Assembly: GCA_963763135.1 (NCBI GenBank)
Contig: CAVXNJ010000012.1
Coordinates: 930,001 to 994,000, forward strand
Direction: 5' to 3'
DNA from: JANMZO01 sp963763135
GTDB lineage: Bacteria; Actinomycetota; Acidimicrobiia; Acidimicrobiales; JANYDT01
Length of the DNA stretch: 64,000 nucleotides
A program made the position numbers and the translations under genes. The notes beneath the pieces are model-generated. The model was given only the letters and a program-made list of their open reading frames with translations. It did no database searches and was not told where the DNA came from. How positions within the stretch are numbered: the stretch's first letter is position 1; the number at the start of each line of letters is the position of its first letter. Positions 1 through 8,371 of the stretch are shown here, piece by piece.

Positions 1-243
1 GCGACAGCCGAAGTCCTAGACCCCACCCATCCCGAGATCCAGCAACTTGTCGTGTCGGGCCGACTCAAGGCGATCACCAGCCACGGCGAGCTTGACTTAC
101 CGAACGGCTGCTTCGTCCGGATTACTCCAGCACGGGTCATGCACACGTACGGTCTCGGGATGTCGCTGCGGTCGCTCGCCAAGGACCCGCTCAACGCGTT
201 TGCCACCGTCGCCGTCGAATGGTCCAATAGTCGAGTCAAATAG
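1..243 (+). CDS. C-terminal fragment of an unrecognised protein, possibly FMN-binding split-barrel
   Basis: An open frame enters from the left edge and stops at TAG 241-243, leaving 80 residues. I do not recognise the family with confidence. The stretch ITPARVMHTYGLG resembles the C-terminal strand of pyridoxamine-phosphate-oxidase-like FMN proteins, but that is a weak impression. It lies on the plus strand and converges on the minus-strand regulator that ends at 277, so it is not in the operon that starts at 798. The start and most of the protein lie outside the window. Confidence 0.45.
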   Translation, partial: ATAEVLDPTHPEIQQLVVSGRLKAITSHGELDLPNGCFVRITPARVMHTYGLGMSLRSLAKDPLNAFATVAVEWSNSRVK

Positions 244-276
244 TCCAACAAGCGACCATCCCACGCCTTGCGGGGT

Positions 277-636
277 CTACTTCGAGTCGCGTGTCGCGTT
301 CAAATAGTTGTAAATCGTGATGCGGCTGACCCCGAAGGCATCAGCGACTTCTTCGACGGAGCGACGCATTACGAACGCTCCGCGCTCATCGAGCATCTTT
401 ACCGCTCGCTGTTTGTCTTCACGGCTGAGGTCTTCCAGGTTGCCGCCCAACTCGGCTTCGACCTGGTCGATCAGCCGATCGAGCGCACCGGTGAGCTGCG
501 GCAGTCGCATCGCCCCAATAGTCTCGCCTTCCCATACGAGCGGGACGTCGATAGCAGTTGCTTCCGAGGGGCTGACGATTTTCGCGCCAAGCGCCTTGGC
601 CACCGGTTGAAGAGCAACGAGAAAGGCGTGTTCCAC
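277..636 (-). CDS. DauR/YheO-like HTH transcriptional regulator
   Basis: A 119-residue protein with a GTG start. Residues from about 70 to 115 form a helix-turn-helix of the DauR/YheO C-terminal type: LSREDKQRAVKMLDERGAF, then VEEVADAFGVSRITIYNYL as recognition helix. The first 65 residues look like a shortened remnant of the PAS-like sensor domain normally placed before this HTH; family members are usually about 200 residues or more, so this is a compact version. It is divergent from the carbamoylase operon at 798 with 161 bp between. It is therefore the obvious candidate to control that operon, perhaps through the dyads at 730-776. Ligand unknown. Confidence 0.75.
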   Translation of the reverse strand: MEHAFLVALQPVAKALGAKIVSPSEATAIDVPLVWEGETIGAMRLPQLTGALDRLIDQVEAELGGNLEDLSREDKQRAVKMLDERGAFVMRRSVEEVADAFGVSRITIYNYLNATRDSK

Positions 637-729
637 TCAGACCGAGGATAGTGCGTTGAAGCTACGACCGTTCCTCCGAGCCAATTCCGGACAAGCGACA
701 CCGCCACCTCCGGTTTGACCCGGACCTCC

Positions 730-776
730 GTTACGAAGTGTTACAAAGCCGGACGAGTCATTGACATTTTGTAAAG
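730..776 (+). promoter_or_regulatory. Candidate operator/promoter of the carbamoylase operon
   Basis: Two 9-mers, GTTACGAAG (730-738) and GTTACAAAG (740-748), repeat with a 10-bp period. They are followed by the imperfect dyad TTGACA-TTT-TGTAAA (761-775). TTACAAA (741-747) also has its inverted copy TTTGTAA at 768-774. TTGACA could serve as the -35, with GATCAT (784-789, 17-bp spacing) as a weak -10, giving a near-leaderless mRNA for the ATG at 798, where no Shine-Dalgarno is visible. An almost identical 15-mer lies at 7055-7069. Confidence 0.5.
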
Positions 777-797
777 CAGTGCCGATCATCGTTCCGT

Positions 798-2114
798 ATG
801 ATTTCTTTTCCGCTCCCCCAAGTTCTCTCGGAACTCCGGATCGACGGCGACCGTTTGCTGCGCCGAATCCGTGAATTGGGCGAACTTGGCGCGATCAGCG
901 GCGCCAACGGTGAACCCGGGTCAGCGCGCCTGGCTCTCACCGACGAGGATCGCGCCGGTCGTGACCTGGTCCGGACCTGGATGAGCGACCTCGGCCTCGA
1001 AGTTCGAATCGATGCCATCGGCAACGTGATCGGCACCCGGGCAGGGACCGACCCCGACGCCGCGGCCGTGATGATGGGCAGCCACATCGACACGGTGCGC
1101 ACCGGCGGCCTGTACGACGGCAACCTCGGGGTGCTGGCCGGGCTCGAAATCATCGAAACCCTCGATCGGGCCGGCATAACCACGCGACATCCGATCAGCG
1201 TTGCGTACTTCACCAACGAAGAGGGTGCCCGGTTCAACCCCGACATGATGGGGAGTCTGGTCTACTGCGGAGGCATGTCAGCCGAGGAGGCCTACGACGT
1301 CATAGGCATCGACGGGGCCCGGGTCGGCGACGAGTTGGCCAGGATCGGGTACCTGGGCTCGACCCCGTGCCCGGGGGTGGCCCCACACGCCTACGTCGAA
1401 CTGCACATCGAGCAGGGCCCGGTGCTCGAAGCTGAGGGCTTTCGATTTGGTGCGGTAACCGGTGTGCAGGGAATCTCCTGGCAGGAACTCACGATCACCG
1501 GCGAATCGAACCATGCCGGCACGACGCCGATGTCGCTGCGCCACGATGCGGGATACGCCGCTGCACGCGTAGCCACCTTTGTGCGGGAGTTGGCGCTGGA
1601 GATCGGTCCACCCCACGTGGGAACGGTCGGTCTCATTACCCTGCATCCCAACCTGGTCAATGTTGTGGCGGCGCAGGCGATCATGACCGTCGATCTCCGC
1701 AACACCGATGAAGCGACGTTGGTGGCGTCCGAGGAACGGCTCACGACCTTCCTGCGAAAGCTGGAAACCGACGAAGGGGTCCTCATCGAATCACGCCGCC
1801 TGGCCCGCTTCGAACCGGTCGCTTTCGACGAGCGGGTCATCGCGTTGGTCGAGTCCACGATCGAACGACTGGGCGACACACCGCGTCGCATGCCGAGCGG
1901 CGCCGGGCACGATGCGCAGATGCTGGCCCGAATGTGCCCCACCGCTATGGTCTTCACCCCGAGCGTCAAAGGCATCAGCCACAACCCCGCCGAACACACC
2001 GATCCTGCGGATCTTGTCGGTGGGGCGAATATCCTCCTGCAGGTGATCTTGTCGCTCAGTGAAACCGAAGTTCTTGCCGCGCCGTCTGCTCCGGGTGAGG
2101 TGACCGGGAAATGA
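798..2114 (+). CDS. M20-family N-carbamoyl-L-amino-acid hydrolase / allantoate amidohydrolase-like
   Basis: A 438-residue cytosolic metal-dependent amidohydrolase of the HyuC/AmaB/AllC group, usual length 410-440. Visible metal-site motifs are MGSHIDTV near residue 95, TNEEGARF near 140 and LHIEQGPVLE near 200, plus the dimerisation-domain signature and the late GAGHDAQ and SHNPAEHT motifs. These enzymes remove the carbamoyl group from N-carbamoyl-L-amino acids or hydrolyse allantoate; sequence alone does not decide which. It is the first gene of an operon and its stop overlaps the next start as ATGA. The combination with a D-carbamoylase and a molybdenum hydroxylase favours hydantoin or purine-ring breakdown products as substrates. 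Confidence 0.88.
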   Translation: MISFPLPQVLSELRIDGDRLLRRIRELGELGAISGANGEPGSARLALTDEDRAGRDLVRTWMSDLGLEVRIDAIGNVIGTRAGTDPDAAAVMMGSHIDTVRTGGLYDGNLGVLAGLEIIETLDRAGITTRHPISVAYFTNEEGARFNPDMMGSLVYCGGMSAEEAYDVIGIDGARVGDELARIGYLGSTPCPGVAPHAYVELHIEQGPVLEAEGFRFGAVTGVQGISWQELTITGESNHAGTTPMSLRHDAGYAAARVATFVRELALEIGPPHVGTVGLITLHPNLVNVVAAQAIMTVDLRNTDEATLVASEERLTTFLRKLETDEGVLIESRRLARFEPVAFDERVIALVESTIERLGDTPRRMPSGAGHDAQMLARMCPTAMVFTPSVKGISHNPAEHTDPADLVGGANILLQVILSLSETEVLAAPSAPGEVTGK

Positions 2115-3091
2115 GTCGGGTACTCACCATTGGTGCCGCCCAATTGGGGCCGGTCCACAAAGCCGACGACCGGGAGTCGGTGGTTGAGCGGTTGCTCGTA
2201 ATGCTGCGCGACGCGGCCCGGCGCGGCTGCGACCTGGTCGTGTTTCCCGAGTTGGCGCTCACAACGTTCTTCCCGCGCTGGTACAGCGAAGACGACGCCG
2301 AGATCGACTCGTGGTACGAAACGGAGATGCCCGGGCCGGTCACGCAGGTGCTCTTCGACGAGGCCAAGCGTCTGAAGATCGGGTTCTGTCTCGGTTACGC
2401 CGAACTCATTCCTGCGTCGCAAAGCCCCGATGGCCGCAAGCACCGCTACAACACCCAGATCATGGTGGAACGAGACGGAACGATTGTCGGGAAATACCGC
2501 AAGGTTCATATTCCCGGGCACGAAAGCCACGAGCCGTGGCGACCGTTCCAACACCTCGAGCGGTACTACTTCGAGTCGGGGCCCGATGGTTTCAGCGTGT
2601 GGCGCGCGTTCGGTTCGATCGTGGGCATGGCCACCTGCAACGACCGCCGCTGGCCCGAGACGTACCGCGTAATGGGGCTGCAGGGGGCCGAGATCATCAC
2701 GATCGGTTACAACACACCAATTCACTACGCGCCGGACCCCGGTCAGAACGCGCTTCAGCTCTTTCACAACGATCTCTGCATGGCCAGCGGTGCGTACCAG
2801 AACGGGACCTGGGTGATCGGAGTCGCAAAGGGCGGAACCGAGGAAGGGGTGGAGTCGCTGTGTCAGAGTGCCATCTTCGCCCCGAGCGGTCAGGTCGTAG
2901 CACGCGCGCTTACGACTTCGGATGAGTTGATCGTCGCCGAGTGCGACCTCGACATGTGCGCGAAGTTCAAACACACGTTGTTTCAGATGGAACGCTACCG
3001 AGAGCCGCATCACTACGTGCGCATAACATCTCAAAAAGGTGTTATCGAACCACCGGCCGAACCCGACTACACACCACCGGAGTACCGATGA
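2111..3091 (+). CDS. N-carbamoyl-D-amino-acid hydrolase (nitrilase superfamily)
   Basis: A 326-residue carbon-nitrogen hydrolase that closely resembles Agrobacterium D-carbamoylase (about 304 residues). The Glu-Lys-Cys triad is visible as E47 (FPELALTTFFPRW), K131 (GKYRKVHIPGH) and C176 (CNDRRWPE). It should hydrolyse N-carbamoyl-D-amino acids to the D-amino acid, CO2 and ammonia. It overlaps the upstream L-type carbamoylase (2111-2114) and the downstream molybdenum enzyme (3088-3091) by ATGA, so the three are translationally coupled. No hydantoinase is in the window; it could lie elsewhere, or the ring may be opened by another enzyme. Confidence 0.9.
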   Translation: MSRVLTIGAAQLGPVHKADDRESVVERLLVMLRDAARRGCDLVVFPELALTTFFPRWYSEDDAEIDSWYETEMPGPVTQVLFDEAKRLKIGFCLGYAELIPASQSPDGRKHRYNTQIMVERDGTIVGKYRKVHIPGHESHEPWRPFQHLERYYFESGPDGFSVWRAFGSIVGMATCNDRRWPETYRVMGLQGAEIITIGYNTPIHYAPDPGQNALQLFHNDLCMASGAYQNGTWVIGVAKGGTEEGVESLCQSAIFAPSGQVVARALTTSDELIVAECDLDMCAKFKHTLFQMERYREPHHYVRITSQKGVIEPPAEPDYTPPEYR

Positions 3092-5706
3092 GCGAGACCC
3101 CCTACGCAGTTGACACCGATCGCGTTCCCCTTACGGTGAACGGACAGGAGGTCACCGTTTCCGGTCGACACCCCAACCTGCTCCACGCACTGCGGGAGGA
3201 GCTGCAGATCACGTCACCCAAAGACGGTTGCTCTCCACAGGGCCAGTGTGGCTGCTGCACGGTGCTGATCGACGGAAAGGCCTCGATTTCCTGCCAAATG
3301 TCGCTGGCTCGCGTATCGGGCAAGTCGATCACCACGATTGAGGGCTTCGAGACCGAAGAAGTAGACCGCTTCGCCGACACGTTCGCCGCATGCGGAGCGC
3401 TGCAGTGCGGCTTCTGCACACCGGGCATTGTCGTGCGGGCCAAGGCACTCATCGACAAGAAGGGGGCCGACCTCACCCGCGAGGAGACGGCCCGCCACCT
3501 CGGCGGCCACCTGTGCCGGTGCACGGGTTACTCCACCGTGCTCGACGCCATCGAGTCGCTCGCGAAGGGCGAGAAGCCTGAACTTGTGGCCAACGGCGGT
3601 ATCGGCTCCAGTGGCGTGAAGTACGAAGCCCGTGATCTCGCGGTCGGCCGTCGTCCGTACATCGACGACATGAACCCGATCGGCCTGCTCCACGGCGCGC
3701 TCGTCCTGACCGACCATGCCCGGGCCGACATTCTCGGCATCGACACGGCCTCAGCCGCCGCCGTCGACGGAGTAGTACGCGTACTTACGGGTGCCGATGT
3801 GCCCGGGGCGCTCAAGGTTGGCCTCATCCACAAGGACTGGCCGCTCTTCATTCCGGTCGGCGGTCGCACCAGCTACATGGGCGACGTGCTCGCCGTCGTG
3901 GTCGCCCACGACAAGGAGACCGCGCATCGGGCCGCTGCTCTAGTGAAGATCGAATACAACCCGCTCCGACCGATCACCGATGCGGTGGCCGCCATCGATG
4001 ACCCCGAGAATGCCGTGTGGGGTCTCGAAGGAAACGTGCTGTCGACGTCGAAGTACCACCGCGGTGACGTCGACGCGGCATTCGCGTCGAGCGCCCATGT
4101 CGTGACCGAACTGTTCCAGACCCAGCGCATCGAGCAGGCGTTTCTGGAGCCTGAATCGTCACTGGCCGTACCCGGCATCAACGCGGCAGGGGACCGCTCG
4201 CTCTACGTGTATTCGGGTGGCCAGGGCGTATGGGACGACCGCGACTCCATTGCCGCGATCCTCGGCATTTCGACGACGCAGGTCACCGTCGAGTTGGTAT
4301 CCAACGGCGGTGCGTTCGGCGGCAAGGAAGACCTCAGCAACCAGGGCCATGCCGCGCTCGCCGCCTGGCTGCTCGACAAGCCGGTCAAGGTGACGAGCAC
4401 CCGCGAGCAGTCACTTCGTATGCATGCCAAGCGCCATCCCATTCGCATGGAGTACACCGTCGCGTGTGATTCCGACGGCAAGCTCACATCACTACGTGCA
4501 CATATGATTGGCGACTCCGGTCCGTACGCGAGCGTTGGCATGAAGGTGGTCGAACGCGCGGCCGGGCACGCCGGCGGTCCGTACCATCTGCCCACCATCG
4601 ACGTCCACGCCATATGTGTACGTACGAACAACCCGGTGTGCGGTGCGTTCCGTGGCTTCGGCGCCAACCAGGCCCAGTTCGCCATGGAAGGTGCGCTCGA
4701 CCGACTCGCTGAAAAGGTCGGGATCTCCGGTTGGGAGATCCGAAAGCGCAACGTGATCAAGCCCGGTCAGGTCTGGGGTCCGGGTCAGATCATGGACGAC
4801 GGCTCGGCTGGCGCCGAGACCTGTCTCGATCAGGCCAAGCCCCATTACGACGCGGCGCTCGCCGCGGGCAAGGCCGTCGGCATCGGGCTCGGCCTGAAGA
4901 ACTCCGGCCTCGGCAACGGCTTCAAGGAGGTCTCCAAGGCGGTCGTCCGCTTCCTCGACGACGACGCCGAGACCGTTGAGGTTCGCCACTGCTGGACCGA
5001 GATGGGCCAGGGCATCCACACCGTCGCCCTGCAGGTCGCGGTCGAGGAACTCGGCATCGATCCGACCCGCATCAAGGTGATCGTCGACACCAGCCGCGAA
5101 CTCGGCCTCGGCCAGACCACCGGTTCACGAGGCACGCTCATGGGGGCCGGTGCCGTGCAACTCGCGTGTCAGAAGGCGAAGGCCGAGGGTTGTCAGAAGG
5201 AGATCGACTACGAGGGTGAGTACCGCGTCGACTGGACCAACTCCCTCTACGAAGGTCTGGAGAACCCGACCATCCACTCGGCGTTCGGCTACGCGGCACA
5301 GGTCGTGATCGCCGACAAAGCGACGGGCAAGATCGAGAAGGTCGTCGCCGTGCACGACGTCGGTCGCGCCGTCAACCCGCAGCTCTGCAAAGGTCAGGTC
5401 GAAGGTTCGGTCCACATGGGTCTCGGCTACGCGCTGAGCGAAGACTTCCCGGCCGACGAACTCGGCATGCCGACCAACATGACACTCCGCAGCCTCGGCA
5501 TCATCCGTCCGAAAGACATGCCGCCGGTCGAAACCGTACTGGTCGAAGTGCCGCAGCCCCGTTCCCCTTACGGCGTGAAGGGCGTTGGCGAAATCGGTCT
5601 CGTGCCGACCTCCGGCGCCGTGGCGGCCATGCTGCACATGGTCGACGGCCAGTGGCGTAACACGCTGCCGATGCGTCCCAACGGTACCGCCGCAGCCGAC
5701 GACTGA
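3088..5706 (+). CDS. Fused Fe-S/molybdopterin hydroxylase, Se-dependent xanthine dehydrogenase-like
   Basis: 872 residues from the ATG that overlaps the previous stop; longer upstream starts would run inside the D-carbamoylase gene. Residues 1-150 hold two [2Fe-2S] domains (C48, C54, C57, C69; then C107, C110, C143, C145 in CGFCTPG and CRCTGY). From about 165 onward is the molybdopterin hydroxylase domain with GGAFGGKED, GAFRGFG and TGSRGTLMGAG. There is no FAD domain, so an external acceptor or partner is needed. This two-part fusion is the form of xanthine dehydrogenase-like enzymes that accompany ssnA and carry labile selenium in clostridia and enterococci. Placement in that family is from memory. 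The likely role is hydroxylation of a purine or related N-heterocycle. Confidence 0.87.
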   Translation: MSETPYAVDTDRVPLTVNGQEVTVSGRHPNLLHALREELQITSPKDGCSPQGQCGCCTVLIDGKASISCQMSLARVSGKSITTIEGFETEEVDRFADTFAACGALQCGFCTPGIVVRAKALIDKKGADLTREETARHLGGHLCRCTGYSTVLDAIESLAKGEKPELVANGGIGSSGVKYEARDLAVGRRPYIDDMNPIGLLHGALVLTDHARADILGIDTASAAAVDGVVRVLTGADVPGALKVGLIHKDWPLFIPVGGRTSYMGDVLAVVVAHDKETAHRAAALVKIEYNPLRPITDAVAAIDDPENAVWGLEGNVLSTSKYHRGDVDAAFASSAHVVTELFQTQRIEQAFLEPESSLAVPGINAAGDRSLYVYSGGQGVWDDRDSIAAILGISTTQVTVELVSNGGAFGGKEDLSNQGHAALAAWLLDKPVKVTSTREQSLRMHAKRHPIRMEYTVACDSDGKLTSLRAHMIGDSGPYASVGMKVVERAAGHAGGPYHLPTIDVHAICVRTNNPVCGAFRGFGANQAQFAMEGALDRLAEKVGISGWEIRKRNVIKPGQVWGPGQIMDDGSAGAETCLDQAKPHYDAALAAGKAVGIGLGLKNSGLGNGFKEVSKAVVRFLDDDAETVEVRHCWTEMGQGIHTVALQVAVEELGIDPTRIKVIVDTSRELGLGQTTGSRGTLMGAGAVQLACQKAKAEGCQKEIDYEGEYRVDWTNSLYEGLENPTIHSAFGYAAQVVIADKATGKIEKVVAVHDVGRAVNPQLCKGQVEGSVHMGLGYALSEDFPADELGMPTNMTLRSLGIIRPKDMPPVETVLVEVPQPRSPYGVKGVGEIGLVPTSGAVAAMLHMVDGQWRNTLPMRPNGTAAADD

Positions 5707-5715
5707 GCTTCGGGA

Positions 5716-6825
5716 ATGAATTCCGCTGATTCGTCCGCGACCGAGGCGAGTGCTGCCACCACACCGGGCCTGGTGTGCGCACACCATCACCTCTATTCCG
5801 CGCTCGCCCGAGGGATGCCCGCCCCACCGAAACAGGCAACAAACTTCGGCGAGATTCTGGAGCAGGTGTGGTGGCGGCTCGACTGTGCGCTCGACCTCGA
5901 CATGATCTACTGGTCGGCCAAGCTCGGCGCGCTCGAAGCGCTCGAGAACGGCACGACGTGCATCATCGACCACCACGAATCGCCCAACGCGATCGAAGGC
6001 AGCCTCGACGTCATTGCCAGGGCCTGCGCGGAAGTCGGCGTGCGGGTCAGTTGCACGTACGGGGTGACCGACCGCCACTCCACCACTGGTGTGGTTCCGG
6101 TGGAAAATCAGCCCCTGGCTTCGGCGCGTCCGTCCGCCATGACCGCGGCAGCCCGACGCGGGCTGGAGGAGAACGTCCGCTACCTCAAGGCGGGTGGACG
6201 CGGCTACGTCGGCGTGCACGCCGCGTTCACGTGTGCCGACGAAACCCTCGAAGCGGTGGCCGCGACAGCTCAAGAACTCGGGCGGGGCGTGCACATCCAC
6301 GTCTCTGAAGGCCCCGGTGACGCCGACGCCGGCGCCCGGTTGGAGCGCTACATCGCCGACGACTGGCTGCTCGTGCATTGCGTCTACCTCGACCGCGAAG
6401 TCCCCGGCACGATCGCCCACAACCCGCGCAGCAACATGAACAACGCGGTCGGGTACGCCGCGCCGGCTCGGCGCCCGAACCGGATCGTTCTCGGCACCGA
6501 CGGCATCGGGGCCGACATGCTCGACGAGTTCCGTGTCGCCTACGTGCGACACCGCGAGAACGACGTCACGGCCAGCCCCGACACCGCCTGGTCGTGGGTC
6601 ACGAACTCCTACGACCTCTTCCCCGAAGCGCGCCTCGACGAAGTCGTGTGGAGCTACTCGCCCATGGAGCCCTGGCACCTCGCCTTCTCCCCCGGTGTCC
6701 GGCCGGTCAGCGTGCGCGTGGACGGCACCGAGGTCGTGACGAACGGTCGGGCCACGAAGGTCGACCGCGACGAAATCCTGGCCAAGAGCCGGGAGCAGGC
6801 CACCCGCCTCTTCAGCCACCTCTGA
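5716..6825 (+). CDS. SsnA-like metal-dependent amidohydrolase, compact and N-terminally short
   Basis: 369 residues, against about 440 for SsnA. The core matches SsnA: TPGLVCAHHHLYS with the HxH metal pair at H23/H25, WWRLDCALD, GTTCIIDHHESPNAIEGSL, HIHVSEG, NPRSNMNN and LGTDGIGADM. The N-terminal beta-sandwich strands (about 40 residues) before the PG motif are missing. Segments around the second metal histidine (LLVHCVYLDREVPGTIAHNP) and the C-terminal strand region are also shortened. It starts 9 bp after the molybdenum hydroxylase stop, so it is the last gene of the operon. SsnA-type enzymes are aminohydrolases of purine-degrading clusters. The shortening may have altered or abolished activity. 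Confidence 0.82.
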   Translation: MNSADSSATEASAATTPGLVCAHHHLYSALARGMPAPPKQATNFGEILEQVWWRLDCALDLDMIYWSAKLGALEALENGTTCIIDHHESPNAIEGSLDVIARACAEVGVRVSCTYGVTDRHSTTGVVPVENQPLASARPSAMTAAARRGLEENVRYLKAGGRGYVGVHAAFTCADETLEAVAATAQELGRGVHIHVSEGPGDADAGARLERYIADDWLLVHCVYLDREVPGTIAHNPRSNMNNAVGYAAPARRPNRIVLGTDGIGADMLDEFRVAYVRHRENDVTASPDTAWSWVTNSYDLFPEARLDEVVWSYSPMEPWHLAFSPGVRPVSVRVDGTEVVTNGRATKVDRDEILAKSREQATRLFSHL

Positions 6826-6829
6826 GCCG

Positions 6830-6857
6830 CGACTTCCGCCTTCCGACTTCCGCCTTC
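6830..6857. repeat. 14-bp direct repeat x2 after the ssnA-like stop
   Basis: The unit CGACTTCCGCCTTC occurs twice head to tail, 4 bp after the TGA of the amidohydrolase gene. It is a small perfect tandem duplication with no coding content. Confidence 0.85.
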
Positions 6858-6952
6858 CACCGCGATCTCTGAATTTCTTCCACTCCGGAGCCGAAAAGCC
6901 CGTCCCCGAGCGACTAATCGACTCCAGAGCACACAACACCCCCGGACTTCCA

Positions 6953-7013
6953 CTCCGGAGCCGAAAACCGCACCAGCCGTAACGTTTTCGGCTCCGGAGC
7001 GCACATATTTTTC
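6953..7013 (+). terminator. Rho-independent-type terminator after the carbamoylase/ssnA operon
   Basis: A perfect 16-bp stem, CTCCGGAGCCGAAAAC (6953-6968) with GTTTTCGGCTCCGGAG (6984-6999), has a 15-nt loop and is followed by ATATTTTTC. A further copy of the left arm (CTTCCACTCCGGAGCCGAAAA, 6877-6897 and again 6947-6967) lies just upstream as a direct repeat. A sister hairpin with the same core occurs at 8151-8195. Confidence 0.75.
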
Positions 7014-7054
7014 ACCGACCCGTAACGCGGACCGCCAGCACGCCACGGCAACGT

Positions 7055-7069
7055 TTGACAAAATGTAAA
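7055..7069 (+). promoter_or_regulatory. Candidate operator TTGACA-AAA-TGTAAA at the luciferase-like gene
   Basis: The 15-mer TTGACAAAATGTAAA ends one base before the ATG at 7071. It differs from the site at 761-775 only in its central A/T run. Both read as imperfect dyads TTKACA-N3-TGTMAA. Here the site covers the place of a ribosome binding site, and none is visible, so the gene may be leaderless or repressed by occupancy. Confidence 0.5.
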
Positions 7070-7070
7070 T

Positions 7071-8093
7071 ATGCCTACGCCCGTCGCGATGTATCTGCAG
7101 GATGCCCACTCGATCCGGGAGGGCATGGAGCTCACCCAGTACGCCGAGTCGAAGGGCTTCGACTCGGTCTGGCAGGCCGACAGTCGGCTGGTCCGAGACT
7201 GCATGATTCCGATGGCCGCGTGGGCCGCCACGACCGAGCGGATCCGGATCGGTTCCGGCGTCGTCGACTGCTGGAGCCGCAACCCGGCCCGCCTCGCGGC
7301 CAGCTTCTCCACGCTCGACGACCTCGCCCCCGGCCGCGTCATCCTGGGCATCGGCGCCTGGTGGGATCCGTTGGCGGCGAAGGTCGGCATCAAGCGCGAT
7401 CGCCCGTTGCTGGTGATGCGCGAGATCGTCGAGTCGGTGCGGGCGCTGCTCGCCTGCGACGGCCCGGTGACCTACGACGGCTACCACGTGCACCTCGACG
7501 GCGTCGAGCTCGACTACGTCCACCAGGAGCGACGCGCCAAGGACGTGCCGATCTACATCGGAGCCACGGGAATGCAGATGATGGAGCTTACCGGCCAGAT
7601 CGCCGACGGCGCCGTCCTCAACTACCTCGTTTCGCCGAAGTACAACCTGCAGGCCATGGAGGCGCTCGAAAAGGGGGCGAAGAAGGCCGGCCGTTCAGCG
7701 ACGGACCTTGACCGTCCGCAGCTCGTCGTGTGCTCGATGTCGCCGACCAACGATCCGCAAGATCGTAAGCACGCTTTGGATAACGCACGACTACTCGTAA
7801 CCCAGTACCTCGGTCAGCAACCCCACATCATGAAGGCGAGTGGCGTGCCCGAGTCGTTGCTCGAAGAGATCGGCAAGGTGCTCACCTGGCCGGCCACGCA
7901 CGATCAGGTCGTCGAAGCGTCGAAGCTCGTCCCCGATGACATCGTGCAGATGATCACCGCGTCTGGCACCGCCGACGAGTGCCGGGAACAGGTCGGCAAC
8001 TACATCAAGAACGGCGCAACCGCTCCGATCCTGTATCCGTTGGGCGACGACGTCCACGCGATGATCGACGCCTTCTCGGGCTGGACGGCGTAA
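7071..8093 (+). CDS. Luciferase-like (LLM class) flavin/F420-dependent oxidoreductase
   Basis: A 340-residue TIM-barrel protein of the bacterial luciferase-like superfamily, of the Mer-like F420-dependent reductase type. Visible are the N-terminal strand, SVWQADSRLVRD, the RIRIGSGVVDCWSRNPARLAASFSTLDDLAPGRVILGIGAWWDP cofactor-binding stretch in parts, and the late TADECREQVGNYIKNGAT helix. These enzymes use F420 or FMN to oxidise or reduce small carbon-nitrogen compounds. It follows the carbamoylase operon after a strong terminator but shares the operator-like 15-mer, so it is probably co-regulated. It could be an oxidative step for the same ring compounds, comparable in idea to RutA. The substrate cannot be read from the sequence. 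Confidence 0.83.
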   Translation: MPTPVAMYLQDAHSIREGMELTQYAESKGFDSVWQADSRLVRDCMIPMAAWAATTERIRIGSGVVDCWSRNPARLAASFSTLDDLAPGRVILGIGAWWDPLAAKVGIKRDRPLLVMREIVESVRALLACDGPVTYDGYHVHLDGVELDYVHQERRAKDVPIYIGATGMQMMELTGQIADGAVLNYLVSPKYNLQAMEALEKGAKKAGRSATDLDRPQLVVCSMSPTNDPQDRKHALDNARLLVTQYLGQQPHIMKASGVPESLLEEIGKVLTWPATHDQVVEASKLVPDDIVQMITASGTADECREQVGNYIKNGATAPILYPLGDDVHAMIDAFSGWTA

Positions 8094-8150
8094 CCCGTAA
8101 CTCGAACTGCTGAATCTCCGAGCGTCATCGACAATCGGGAAAACCGCACC

Positions 8151-8268
8151 GCTCCGGAGTCAAAAACCTTACCGGGAGGTTTTCGACTCCGGAGCAAACT
8201 GTTTTGCGGCCGCAAACTCCGGCCAGAAACACCACTGGCCCAACCCCCACAAGGGAGTTGGGCCAGTG
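8151..8268. terminator. Two hairpins between convergent genes
   Basis: The first hairpin pairs GCTCCGGAGTCAAAAACCT (8151-8169) with AGGTTTTCGACTCCGGAGC (8177-8195), 19 bp with one mismatch. It shares the CTCCGGAGYCRAAAA core of the hairpin at 6953. The second pairs CACTGGCCCAAC (8233-8244) with GTTGGGCCAGTG (8257-8268), a perfect 12-bp stem. They lie between the plus-strand oxidoreductase and the minus-strand surface protein, so a bidirectional termination role is likely. There is no clear T-run. Confidence 0.55.
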
Positions 8269-8371
8269 ATGCGGCAGGGCGACCGTCAGACGATTGGAGC
8301 CGTCTGCGAGTCACCGACTTCGAGACCATCGACCGGGCGAGGGCCGATCGACGGTCTCTTGTGGCGTGTGG

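Noticed and set aside
5125..6939. Long minus-strand open frame (604 codons) opposite ssnA and the hydroxylase
   Set aside because: It mirrors strongly conserved plus-strand genes in high-GC DNA and shows no domain; a shadow frame.
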